A DNA stretch of 64,000 bases from assembly GCA_021397835.1 (NCBI GenBank), contig JAJFZO010000230.1:2536001-2600000 (forward strand), given 5' to 3'. Shown piece by piece: positions 50,149-60,033 of the stretch. The DNA is from Moringa oleifera. Its lineage: Eukaryota; Streptophyta; Magnoliopsida; Brassicales; Moringaceae. Position 1 is the stretch's first letter; every line of letters begins with the position of its first letter. The translations under genes were made by a program, and so were the position numbers. The notes under the pieces are model-generated. The model saw only the letters and a program-made list of their open reading frames with translations. It did not search any database and was not told the DNA's origin.

Positions 50149-51390
50149 ACAAGATGTTAGGGATTAAAATTCATGTTGAGGCTGGTAAGGTGATGCAGAG
50201 TAATTGAGTGATTATGGTGAGTTTTAGTTATAATTAGTTCATCTGTAGAGAAGGAGTGAGATTCGAGGTTGCAATAATACGATTATTGTCCTATAATAAA
50301 GAGAGTAAGATGGGCCTCGTGGTTCAAGCTTTAAACTCAGTTAATTCCAGTGTCATTTTGTTGATTTTAATGAAATGAAACATAGTGCAAGAACTGAGAA
50401 CAGACAAGAATGAATTGCTTTTTAAAGCTCAATGTTTACATAAAAATTAACATGTTCTATTCTTCAAGTACAATCAACAATTTAGATGGGATAATTTACC
50501 TCACGGTGCCTTCGATTCACTTGTAGTTTTGGTTCACTTGTGGTGTTACTTGCTATCTCAATGGGAGGCAGCTTCGTGGCTCAAGTGGATCGAGGAAGGG
50601 TGCATGACTTCTTATCCCGTATCAATCTTCAATGTTGTTCATGTTATCTAAAATTTAGTTTTAAATTTATGAGTTTTTGTACTTAAAATTTCTATTTTTA
50701 GGAAAATAAATAAATAGTTATTTCATTTACGGGAGAAAATTGAATTGATAAAAATCCTCTTTTAATAATGTCATGCATTAATGTTTTTTGAACTGAAAAA
50801 TTAATTTGATTCAAATTAATCAATCAAATTTGCTTTAATTTTTTTTTTTAAAAAAATTACAGTATATTGTAAGAAAAAAAAAAGTATGATGGAAAATTGG
50901 TTCTTCTCAATAGCTAGGCTGTGAGTAACCCACAAGAACCAATTAGAGCAACATGATGTTTTAGCACCAATATGGTTGCCAAGGATACACCCCTGTAGTT
51001 TCACTGTTTAGCCGAGTGGTGAAAGTGACTATAAATTATACGAGTCATTCATGTAAGTTTTGACTATTATGATTGGAAAATTTGAAATCTTCTGGGATTT
51101 GATTTTGATGTGGATAGATATGGAAAGTAACATCTTCCTTGCCAACTCGGCCCGAGCTTTAAGCTCTCATTGAGTTTTGAATGAGCAACATCTGTGGAAA
51201 AATAGGGTATCTGGAAAGGGAGTTTCAAAGTTTTTGACCCCAACCCCTGCTTCTAAACAACTTCTGATGTGACCAAGTCTTCGGTCGTCGTAACGTCGAC
51301 CCAAACCGCGTATTCTTCTTTTTATGTTCCGATAGCCCCACGCGAGGATTATAATCACCAAATCATCCCCTCAAAACCACCTTCTCCACC
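50149..51390. other. Spacer and promoter of the CCR4-like gene
   Basis: No gene is supported. AT-rich to about 51000, then more balanced. A TATA-like ATTATAATC near 51349 lies about 40 nt before the upstream ORF; its role is a guess. Confidence 0.45.
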
Positions 51391-51438
51391 ATGAAATTAT
51401 TACATCGCCGGGACGATTTCTATGGCTTTTGTGTCTGA
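51391..51438 (+). CDS. Upstream ORF overlapping the CCR4-like start (15 codons)
   Basis: The ATG at 51391 has a favourable context (CACCATGA). It reads 15 codons in a different frame, past the main ATG at 51422, to a TGA at 51436-51438. An overlapping upstream ORF normally forces leaky scanning, so it would lower output of the main protein. It depends on transcription starting upstream of 51391. Confidence 0.4.
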   Translation: MKLLHRRDDFYGFCV

Positions 51439-53710
51439 AATCTCCTACTCTTTCCTATTTCTAATCTCATCAATCTTTCCCTTTATTCCATTCATTTGTA
51501 CACTCTCCACTGTATCCATCTCGCAAACTTCAAACCAGACTTTAGTATGTGCATTAACCCAACAATCCTTCCTCAACTGTTCTAGTTTTCCACAGGGAAT
51601 CCAAATTCCTCTGAATCCCAACATTTCTTTTTCTGGGATTGTCGCAGGAGATGGCTTCTTGTGTGCCTTGTCGGCTTCCTCTTCCTCAACCACTTCAGTT
51701 ATGCGTTGCTGGAGATTCTCTGTTAATGGTACTAACATGTCCTACAAGAGAATCTATCGAGGTCCGGCACTCAAAGAGCTTGAAGCCGGAAACTCGCATA
51801 TCTGTGGTCTTATTAACGGGACCAATAGCCTCGAGTGTTGGCAATGGCCTGAATTCAACACAACACTGGCGCAAAACTTTTCGAGTATCGCAGTTGGTGA
51901 AAATTTTGTATGTGGGTTATCAGAAAGCGGCAAGGCAAAGTGCCTGGCCAGCAAAAGCAGTACATTCACTGACGATGCCCCTCCTAGGAATTATAGTGTT
52001 ATTGCTGCTGGCTTTAGGCATGCTTGTGCAATCACTATAGAAAACGATTTGGACTGTTGGGGAGAGATGATCGGCGATAAGCCAGAAGGCAAGTTCACAG
52101 CATTAGCATTGGGAGAAGACCGTAGCTGTGCTATTCGCTTGCCTAATGGAGAGGTTGTTTGCTGGGGCCGGCATAACTTCAGCTTGCCAGAAAGTCTACA
52201 GAGGATTCATTTCATCGCGATTAAAGCAAAACGTGGCATTTTCTGCGGAGTTGCTGCAGCAGATTATTCTCTGTATTGTTGGGGTAACGAGATATTTGCG
52301 TCCAATTTCAGGGTGTTTGAAAAAGTGCTGCCAGGTCCGTGTAGAAGTGAATGCCGTTGTGGTCCATTGTTGGGATCAGGCGGAATTTGCAGCCAAGGAT
52401 ACATCTGCCTTCCTTGTGTGGGCGACACACAACCTGCTATATCTCCGGCACCACCGGCACAAGAGGAATGCGACAGAACCAGTTGGAGTAGCAAAATGGT
52501 ATCTTTTCTGGTTGTGGGCTGCGTGGGCTCCTTCTGTTTGGTACTAGTGATTGGCTTTTTCCTTTTCAGATACTGCAAAGATAGAAGATGTCGTGTTCAC
52601 GACTCAGGGCACCTGACTGAGTCTGGCACCCAGGTGGAGCATGGTTCAAGCCAACCCCAAATCCCACAAGGCCAACCAGCAGCACCACCAGTTTTAGAGA
52701 AGCGGCTAAGCCACTTGGCTAGCCTGGGAAATGCAGGTCAGCTGCAGGAATTTTCCTTGCAAGAGTTACTCCAAGCCACCAAAAATTTCTCCGAGGAGCT
52801 CAAAATTGGCTCAGGCAGTTTTGGGTCAGTCTACCGAGCAATTCTAGCTGACGGGCGTGAGGTGGCTATCAAACGCGCTGAAATATCGAATACCTTATCG
52901 TATATAGGCGGCACCAAGCGCCAAGACGACATGGACAATGCCTTCGTTAACGAGCTTGAATCATTATCCCGGCTCAATCACAAGAATCTCGTTCAGCTGT
53001 TGGGATTCTACGAAGATTCTAACGAACGCGTCTTGGTATATGAATACATGAGCAATGGCACACTCCATGACCATCTCCACAAGCTACAAAGCCCACATTT
53101 GAGGACATGGGTTGCGCGCATTGAGGCTGCACTGGATGCGGCAAGAGGGATAGAGTACCTACACAAGTACGCAGTGCCTCCACTCATACATCGCGATATC
53201 AAGTCAGCAAACATATTACTGGATGCCAACTGGTGCGCAAAAGTGTCTGATTTCGGGCTATCTCTTATGGGTCCGGGGGACAATGAGTCGCATCTCTCCC
53301 TTCGAGCAGCTGGTACGGTAGGTTACATAGATCCCGAGTACTACAGGCTTCAACAATTGACTAATAAGAGCGATGTGTACAGTTTTGGAGTGGTACTGCT
53401 GGAATTGTTATCTGGGTGCAAGGCAATTCATAGAAATGAAAGCGGGGTGCCTAGGAATGTGGTAGATTTTGTTGTACCATATATTGTACAAGATGAGATT
53501 CACAGGGTCTTGGACCCCAAAGTTCCAGCACCTACGCCATACGAAATAGAGGCGGTGGCATACGTAGGATACTTAGCAGCAGATTGTGTTACTCTAGAAG
53601 GCCGTGATCGCCCTTCCATGTCTGAGATTGTAAGTAGTTTAGAAAGGGCATTGGAAGCGTGTTCAGTTCCCTCGGGCCTATCTCGATCCACGACTCGGTC
53701 GTCTAGCTAG
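51422..53710 (+). CDS. CRINKLY4-related receptor kinase, CCR4-like
   Basis: One exon of 762 codons, intact. Order: signal peptide (about 1-35); an extracellular RCC1-like region of repeated Cys/Trp units (CWRFSVNG, CWQWPEF, CWGEMIG, CWGRHNF, CWGNEIF) to about 300; a short Cys-rich stretch (CRSECRCGPLLGSGGICSQ); a transmembrane helix (about 359-384); and a kinase with GSGSFGSVY, VAIK Lys 484, HRD 590-592 and DFG 610-612. The phrases FVNELESLSRLNHKNLVQLL and TVGYIDPEYYRLQQLTNKSD fit the CRINKLY4-related group, and I judge it nearer CCR4 (At5g47850) than CCR3. ACR4-family kinases act at the plasma membrane in epidermal and root cell-fate signalling; the ligand of CCR4 is not known to me. Catalytic residues are all present. 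Confidence 0.9.
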   Translation: MAFVSEISYSFLFLISSIFPFIPFICTLSTVSISQTSNQTLVCALTQQSFLNCSSFPQGIQIPLNPNISFSGIVAGDGFLCALSASSSSTTSVMRCWRFSVNGTNMSYKRIYRGPALKELEAGNSHICGLINGTNSLECWQWPEFNTTLAQNFSSIAVGENFVCGLSESGKAKCLASKSSTFTDDAPPRNYSVIAAGFRHACAITIENDLDCWGEMIGDKPEGKFTALALGEDRSCAIRLPNGEVVCWGRHNFSLPESLQRIHFIAIKAKRGIFCGVAAADYSLYCWGNEIFASNFRVFEKVLPGPCRSECRCGPLLGSGGICSQGYICLPCVGDTQPAISPAPPAQEECDRTSWSSKMVSFLVVGCVGSFCLVLVIGFFLFRYCKDRRCRVHDSGHLTESGTQVEHGSSQPQIPQGQPAAPPVLEKRLSHLASLGNAGQLQEFSLQELLQATKNFSEELKIGSGSFGSVYRAILADGREVAIKRAEISNTLSYIGGTKRQDDMDNAFVNELESLSRLNHKNLVQLLGFYEDSNERVLVYEYMSNGTLHDHLHKLQSPHLRTWVARIEAALDAARGIEYLHKYAVPPLIHRDIKSANILLDANWCAKVSDFGLSLMGPGDNESHLSLRAAGTVGYIDPEYYRLQQLTNKSDVYSFGVVLLELLSGCKAIHRNESGVPRNVVDFVVPYIVQDEIHRVLDPKVPAPTPYEIEAVAYVGYLAADCVTLEGRDRPSMSEIVSSLERALEACSVPSGLSRSTTRSSS

Positions 53711-54980
53711 CTAGCTAACCAGAGTCAAATTTTTTAATTTTGCAGAGAATACCATTCTTTTTTTTTCCCCTTCGGTTTTATATAATTATTTAACAGTACA
53801 TGTACCTTATGATTCTTTTAATGGGAAAAAATGTGCAATAGTCTAACTACCACAAGGAGGCATCTGGAATGTGCATCACAGCTCAGAAAGCTGTGCAGTT
53901 ATTTCACTTGCCCCATTTAATAAACAAAGGAACTCCATGTTTATTTCAAAATAAGCCTTCTTTTTAAAGTAGAATAGGACAGTTAACGGAGTTTCAGTGT
54001 CCATTTCAAACTCCAACAAGTGTAAACGTTGCTGCATATATGATATCTTCTATCCACGAGAGTTTGAAGTCACATATGAGGTCGTTAGGTGTTCATTGAC
54101 AATAACCACTACTTTTTTTCCGATAAAGTTGAGTTGCGTAGCATGTGGCATTATCAAAAGGCAGGATTCAATGATTTTCAACTACCCTGACCCATTGGCC
54201 TCTATGTCCCTCAAAATTTTTTGGAACTCGTCTATACAGGGAACTAACTCTATGATAAAATCAACTTTTAATAATATTTAATAAATAATAATTTTAACAA
54301 AATTATCACTAAAATATTTAAAATAATAATAAAAATATTAAATGATAATTTTATTAAAAACTATCATATATATAATTATTTAAAAATAAATATTATAGAA
54401 TGATACAATATTTTCAAATTATTATCACTTGATTTGGTAAATATTTTTATATTAACAGTTGAAGATTAATTGATTGTTTTTAATAATTACTCATAACAAT
54501 TATTATTGATTAAGTTTTATGACACTGATCATTAAATATCATTTGAGATTTATTAATAAATATTTATTATCATTCATGTGTTTTACACATACATTGACGT
54601 AAATAGTTTGCTAATAATTTTTGAATTGTCTAAATTAGACAGTTTAGAAATGTTATATTTATATGTGATAAGTAAAAAATTTTGTGCAGTATTTTCTTCA
54701 TTATTATTTGGGTTCATGCTAATAGATGTTAACAAATGTTTTGACAAAAAAAAAATCACTCACTCATATCTATATGAGTCATGTACTTGAAGAACTATGA
54801 GGATATATTGTCAAAATTTTTACAAAATAAAATAAATAATGATCTATATGTGCTTTACATAAATGTACATTCTTAAATAAAATAGGACCACCTACTTTCG
54901 GAGTTCGGGTGGTATGGATACTTATATATGTATACTTGTTAACATAATAATTAATAAACAAAATAAGGGTATTTACTAAT
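53711..54980. other. 3' side of CCR4-like gene and AT-rich spacer
   Basis: An AGCT repeat runs over the stop codon (about 53702-53716). After about 54250 the sequence is strongly AT-rich. A lone CACTAC at 54107-54112 could be a CACTA terminus, but no partner was found. Confidence 0.45.
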
Positions 54981-55239
54981 AAAAGGTCAGAAGAATATGA
55001 TAAGGGGATAGAGAAATTCTTGGATTTTATAATTCATAATACAAAGACTTGTGAGTTCATATGTTATCCGTGCACTAAATGCAGTGATATGAAACGTGGT
55101 ACTCCAGGTGAGATTCGAGATTATTTGTGTGTCAATGAAGAAGAAAATTGTATTTAAATCCTGTAAGCAAGAATCCTAGAGTTAAAGCAAAAAATTATAT
55201 ATGAATAAGAAGTTGGTAGTACAACAAAGATGGTACATG

Positions 55240-56690
55240 AAGCTTTTGCTGAATTTGATAGTAATTCATACCATTTTGAAAGATTAATTCAAGATGCTGA
55301 GAAACCTTTGTACTTGGAGTAGTGAGACTCACCAAATTGTTTGCTTTGGTAATCTACAATTAGTCTTTGAAATGTTACCTAAGAATAATGAAATGCTCAT
55401 TTTTATATATGAGGCAAAAAAAAAAAAAAAACTTTAAATGAATTGGGTATGAACGATAAAAAGATACATGCACATCCAAATGACTATATTTTTCATCGAA
55501 AGGAGTATCAAGATGAAACTCAATATTATATTAGGTGTGCAATGTTTCTTTATGAAAAGTGACAAAGAATAGTAAAGAAATCAAGCAAAGGATGCTTGAG
55601 TTATTGTAGCATTTTCACCAATATCAAGATTTAAAAGAATGTTCTAATACTGTAAGACACTAGAGTAACTTACATGGCATTCAAGGCAAAGAGAAATAGA
55701 TGATAAATTGAGACATTTATTAGATACACCATCTTGGAAGAATTTATATCGGAACCTCAAAACTTATGGCTTACCATTTTAATGGATGGAATCAATCCAC
55801 ATAGTTCCTTAAGCAGCATTACAGTTGTTATCTTGTAATTATGATGACATATAATTTACCATCATGGTTGGCAATAAAAAAAAAGTTTATAATGCTTACG
55901 CTCTTGATATCAAGGCCTAAGCAATTTGATAATAACATCGATGTTTATTTGGCATTGCTAGTTGAAGATTTAAAAATGTTATGGGGATTAGTGTTTTAGT
56001 TTATGATGCACACAGTAAGGAGTCATTCAAATTAAAGTGACATTATTATGCATAATTAATGATTTTCTTGCATATAATAATTTGTCTGATTATATAATGA
56101 ATGGATATTATGCATGTCCTATATGTGATGAAAATACACATGCATGTTGTTTGTCACATAGTAAAAAGATATTAAATGCAAGAGATAGAAGTTTGTACCT
56201 TGAAATCATCCGTACAAAAAAAAAAGGCGTTCAATGGGTGACAAGAATTTAGAATTGCTCCACCTCTATTAACTGATGATGAAGTGTTAGAGAAAGTTCA
56301 TGAAATACAAAACATATAGGATAACTCGAAAAAATAAAATAAACAAAATAACGAGGATATTGTCTCATTGTGTTAGAAAAAGAAATCGACATTCTTTGAC
56401 TCGGCTTACTGAAAATCATTATATGTTAGGCTCGTGCTTGATGTGAGCTGCATAGAAAAAATATATGTGATAGTCTTATAGAGACATTATTTGATATTTT
56501 TGGCAAGTCTAAAGATGGTCTTACTGCTAGAAAGGATGTTAAAAAGATGAGTTTAAATCTAAAATAATACCACAAATTTGAAACAATCGTATATTTTTAC
56601 CATCAGCTTGCTTCACTTTATTGAAGGACGAGAAGAGACAATTTAATAAGGTGTTAAGTGAGATAAAGGTACTAGATGGATACTCTCCAA
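55240..56690 (+). pseudogene. Tnp2-type transposase remnant
   Basis: Landmarks: FERLIQDAEKPLY, INPHSSLS-type text shifted in frame, TYNLPSWLAIKKKFIMLTLL (with a frame change), PKQFDNNIDVYLALLVEDLK, NGYYACPICDENTHACCL, KSIIPQI..NNRIFLPSACFT and LLKDEKRQFNKVLSEIKVLD. This is the Transposase_21 order of plant CACTA TNP2 proteins, which cut and join the element ends. Confidence 0.75.
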
Positions 56691-57215
56691 GCATTTGAAA
56701 CTTGGTATCCTTGGAAAATCTGAAATTGTATGGGCTGAAGTCTCATGATTGTCATACATTAATGAAATAATTGTTTCTTATTACTTTACAAAGGTTGTTG
56801 CCTAAACATGTCAGCGATACACTTATAAGATTTTGTATATTTTTTAACATTTTATGCAAAAAAGTAGTTAACGTAGAAAAGTTAGATGAAATGCAAAGTG
56901 AACTAGTGACAATGTTACATTTGTTAAAGAAGCATTTCCCTTGAAGTTTCTTTAATATTATGGTTTATCTCACTGTTCACCTAATTAAAAAAGTAAAGTT
57001 ATGTGGTCTTATGTACTTACAATGGATGTATCCATTTAAAAGATACATGAAAATGTTAAAGAGATATATGCAAAATCATAATAAGCTAGAGGAGTGTATA
57101 GCTGAAGCATACATAACGAAGAGGCATTAGAATTTTGTGTTGACTATTTATCCGACTTGGATGCCATTGGAATTCCTATAAAGAAGAATATTTACAATCG
57201 TTCAACTTAAAATGG
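56690..57215 (+). pseudogene. DUF4218 remnant of the CACTA element
   Basis: GLKSHDCHTLM, QRLLPKHVSDTLIRFCIFFN, KKVVNVEKLDEMQSELVTML, LKKHFP, then KEIYAKS and NEEALEFCVDYLSDLDAIGI follow the DUF4218 order. Several stops split it. Confidence 0.75.
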
Positions 57216-57889
57216 TAAATCATTATCTGGTGGTTGCGTTGAGAAAGTTACCCATGATCTTTTATAGTAAGCTCACTTGTATGTTTTGCTAAACATGAAT
57301 GAAGTTTAATCGTATATAAGGTAATTTTATTCACATTCAATGTTATTAATTAATACAATTTCATTTGATTTCATCAATTTTATTTAAAAATGAAATGAGA
57401 ACATGAACTAACATATAATAACTAATCTAATTAAGTCAAGAAGACCTAAGTGATTACGTGATCAACACAATCGCACGTTCACTAATTGTCTATGCAATCA
57501 GGTTAGATTGAATAACTTTTGGACATAACGTTTGTATTTTCTTAGTGTGCATCCATGTATTATTTACCTTTAGAAAGTTGATACACAGGTGGAATATCAA
57601 CTTTCACTGTCCAATCATGACATGTCACCTACTTTGCGATGGATTACTCATGGTCCTTAATTTACCGTAATCAAATATCCTGGATACATCATAAATGGTT
57701 ATTGTTTTTATAAAAAAACTCAAGATAACTTAAATGTTCATCAAAATATAGTAGGGTGACTTTGATTGCGAATACTATGCAATACTCAAGTGTGTAAGAT
57801 AAAAGTCCAATGTAATTAGGGAATGATACAATAAATATGAAAACTTGATTATACAACATTCAAAGTACCAAATGAAACTAGGTCAAGAA

Positions 57890-58200
57890 TAGTAGTAATG
57901 TTAAAGTTGATGACTTAGGTTCTGTGTTAATGGACCTTAATCGGATTAGGCATAGAAATTATCCATTTATATTGGCATCGCAAGCAAGACAAGTGTTTTA
58001 TGTTGAAGATCCAGTTGATGCTAGATGGTCAATTGTACTAACAACACCTCAAAAGGATTATGAAGAATATGATTTAGGCGAGATTGGTGTAGAGTAGGCA
58101 TATATTTGTAATAATTTACCACCAATAGAAGTATTTGATCATATAGATGATGGTGGATTATCATTTATGAGAGAAGATTGTGAATGATTTTTAAGTGTAA
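57890..58200 (+). pseudogene. DUF4216 remnant of the CACTA element
   Basis: VDDLGSVLMDLNRIRHRNYP, FILASQARQVFYVEDPVDAR and WSIVLTTPQKDYEEYD match the DUF4216 domain located at the end of TNP2-type proteins. Confidence 0.75.
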
Positions 58201-58399
58201 TTTATTCAATATGTAAAATGTGTTTGTTTGTTTCATACCAGTATGTTATCTTCATGTGATAGTTTTTTTCCTCATTTTTTTAATCATGCTAACATTAATT
58301 TTTATGTTTTATATGTAGATTATGTGGATCATCACAAGGCTTGAGCTTACAAGGAGAATTGAGGAAAAGCAAAAATTAAGGTATCACTCATATGCCTAA

Positions 58400-59215
58400 A
58401 ATTATAAAACATAGACTTAAAAGGGTGAAAAGATACACGTAAAGATAAATAAAAAAGGCCAACTGGTTGAAAAAAATGATGCATAGATATTAGCTATATT
58501 GGCATTTCAATACGTCGAGCAGTACTTATAAATGTCTCAAATTGGTATATATAAAAAACTGAGAACCAAGGTATGGGATCAAATTTCAGTAAGTAACTTG
58601 CAAAACTAGAATGTTTTTCTTATTCAATTTATAAACCATCAAATTTGATTTGTTACAATATGTTATGCACTTTCAAAGTATATTTGACATTGATGAGGAT
58701 ATAAAGCAATATGCATTACATTTTGTTGCGTTAAAATGCAGAAATTTCAAGACAAACTTCACTAAAAAAATGCATTATATATTTTTAAAAGATCTAGAAG
58801 GGATTCAAGGTCCACCAGATGAATAAAAAAATTCTTATAACCTTATGTTTGAAGCAAGTTTGTTAATTTACGTTATTTGAAGAATTTTAGGTATTTATAA
58901 GTATATTATAATCTTATACACTTTTATGTTATCGACTAAATATTAACATTTATTACAAGAGAAAAGAAAAGTACAAGTGGAAAGGGAAAAGAAAAATGTC
59001 TATAACCATCGATTATCTCACAAGCGCTTTGTGAGATTAGAGATTAAATTAATCAGTTATATTTATTTTAATTGTGATTATATATAGAAATTAACTTCTT
59101 TAAACTAACATGAAAATGGGTTCACTTCAACTTTAACAATACAGAAAAAATCTATGGGCATTGATAAAAATGTTGACTATGCCACATTGTGGAAAGTAGC
59201 ATAGACTAATTCAAA
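58400..59215 (+). pseudogene. Transposase_24-type remnant
   Basis: FDIDEDIKQYALHFVALKCR and NFKTNFTKKMHYIFLKDL follow the plant transposase (Ptta/En/Spm) pattern (FDVDE...WR-FK--LT). It is followed after a gap by MGIDKNVDYATLWKVA just before 59215. The copy is broken, with an apparent intron-like or inserted stretch around 58860-59100. Confidence 0.55.
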
Positions 59216-60033
59216 AGGGGTATTTTTTTTTGTAGCCGTCCGTACAAGGATATTTGCGTAAATAATTAAAATTAGTAATGTATTTGTTTTTAGCACATTT
59301 TAGACATTTAAGATAAAATTATCCTTTGTCTAACATGTGCAATTACTTATTTGTCCAAACAGAGAATTTGAGAAGTCAAACATATCAAACGTTTCTCTTT
59401 CCCTCTCTTATTACTCTGGCGCTAAACTTCATCACTTAGTTTTGTCCCTCTACATTCGGTGTTTGTTCATTTCTTCGCTTTCATTGTAAACCGACCTTTG
59501 AAGAATATCCGCAAGCTACTGAGTCAGAAGAAAATCAATAGCAGTATGTTTCTTAACAATATTTTCAACTTAAATTCTTCATTCCTTTCTGCTAAATATC
59601 GACTTAGTTTCATCCCTCTTTTTTCATTCATTGTTTTTTTAATATTTTTGAGTTTGGTTTATGGGTATAATAACTTGAATACATGTTTTGTTTAATATTT
59701 TTGGGCTTTGGTATTAGTTTTCCAATCTGCGATGTTTGGGTGAAAAATCGCAGTGTAGTTTTGCATGAGTTTATCATATTCGTACCATCTTAGGGCAAAT
59801 CGTTCATAGTTTTAGGAATCGCACTAATTAATCATACCTAGTTTCATAAATCGTACCTAATTTTGGTAAATCGTACCCAATTTTGGTAAATCGTACCTAA
59901 TTTTGGTAAATCGTACCTAGTTTTGGTAAATCGTATCTAATTTTTGTAAATTGTACCAATTTATCGTATCAAGTTTTTTAAATCGTATCTTATTATTGTT
60001 TACTCTAATTTTGACGTTTTTTCGCCCCTGTAG
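59216..60033 (+). promoter_or_regulatory. Upstream region and probable leader intron of the Ulp1-like gene
   Basis: The block at 59290-59335 resembles the flank of family copy A. A GTATGT donor at 59544 and an acceptor at 60032-60033 directly before the ATG define a probable leader intron. The TCGTACC array at 59831-59990 would lie inside that intron. Confidence 0.45.
59831..59990 (+). repeat. 20-bp tandem repeat (TCGTACC type)
   Basis: Five nearly identical copies of TCGTACCTAATTTTGGTAAA run from 59851 to 59950, flanked by degenerate copies on both sides. Isolated related words (TTCGTACCATCTTAG near 59779) occur upstream. Confidence 0.9.

Larger units (their letters stand above)
54985..59215 (+). 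mobile_element. Decayed CACTA (En/Spm) element
   Basis: Ordered remnants cover the usual coding content of a plant CACTA element: transposase-associated domain (GIEKFLDFIIHNTKTCEFIC near 55000), Tnp2/Transposase_21 (55240-56690), DUF4218 (56690-57200), DUF4216 (57900-58090) and a Transposase_24-type region (58400-59215). Stops and frameshifts are present throughout. Terminal CACTA motifs were not identified. The end is adjacent to the start of the flank of the Ulp1-like gene. Confidence 0.85.

Noticed and set aside
51639..52547. Overlapping frames within the CCR4-like gene
   Set aside because: They lie inside a 762-codon intact kinase gene, with no sign of independent coding.
54107..54112. 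CACTAC as a terminus of the 55-59 kb CACTA element
   Set aside because: A six-base match is expected by chance, and no inverted partner was seen on the right side.
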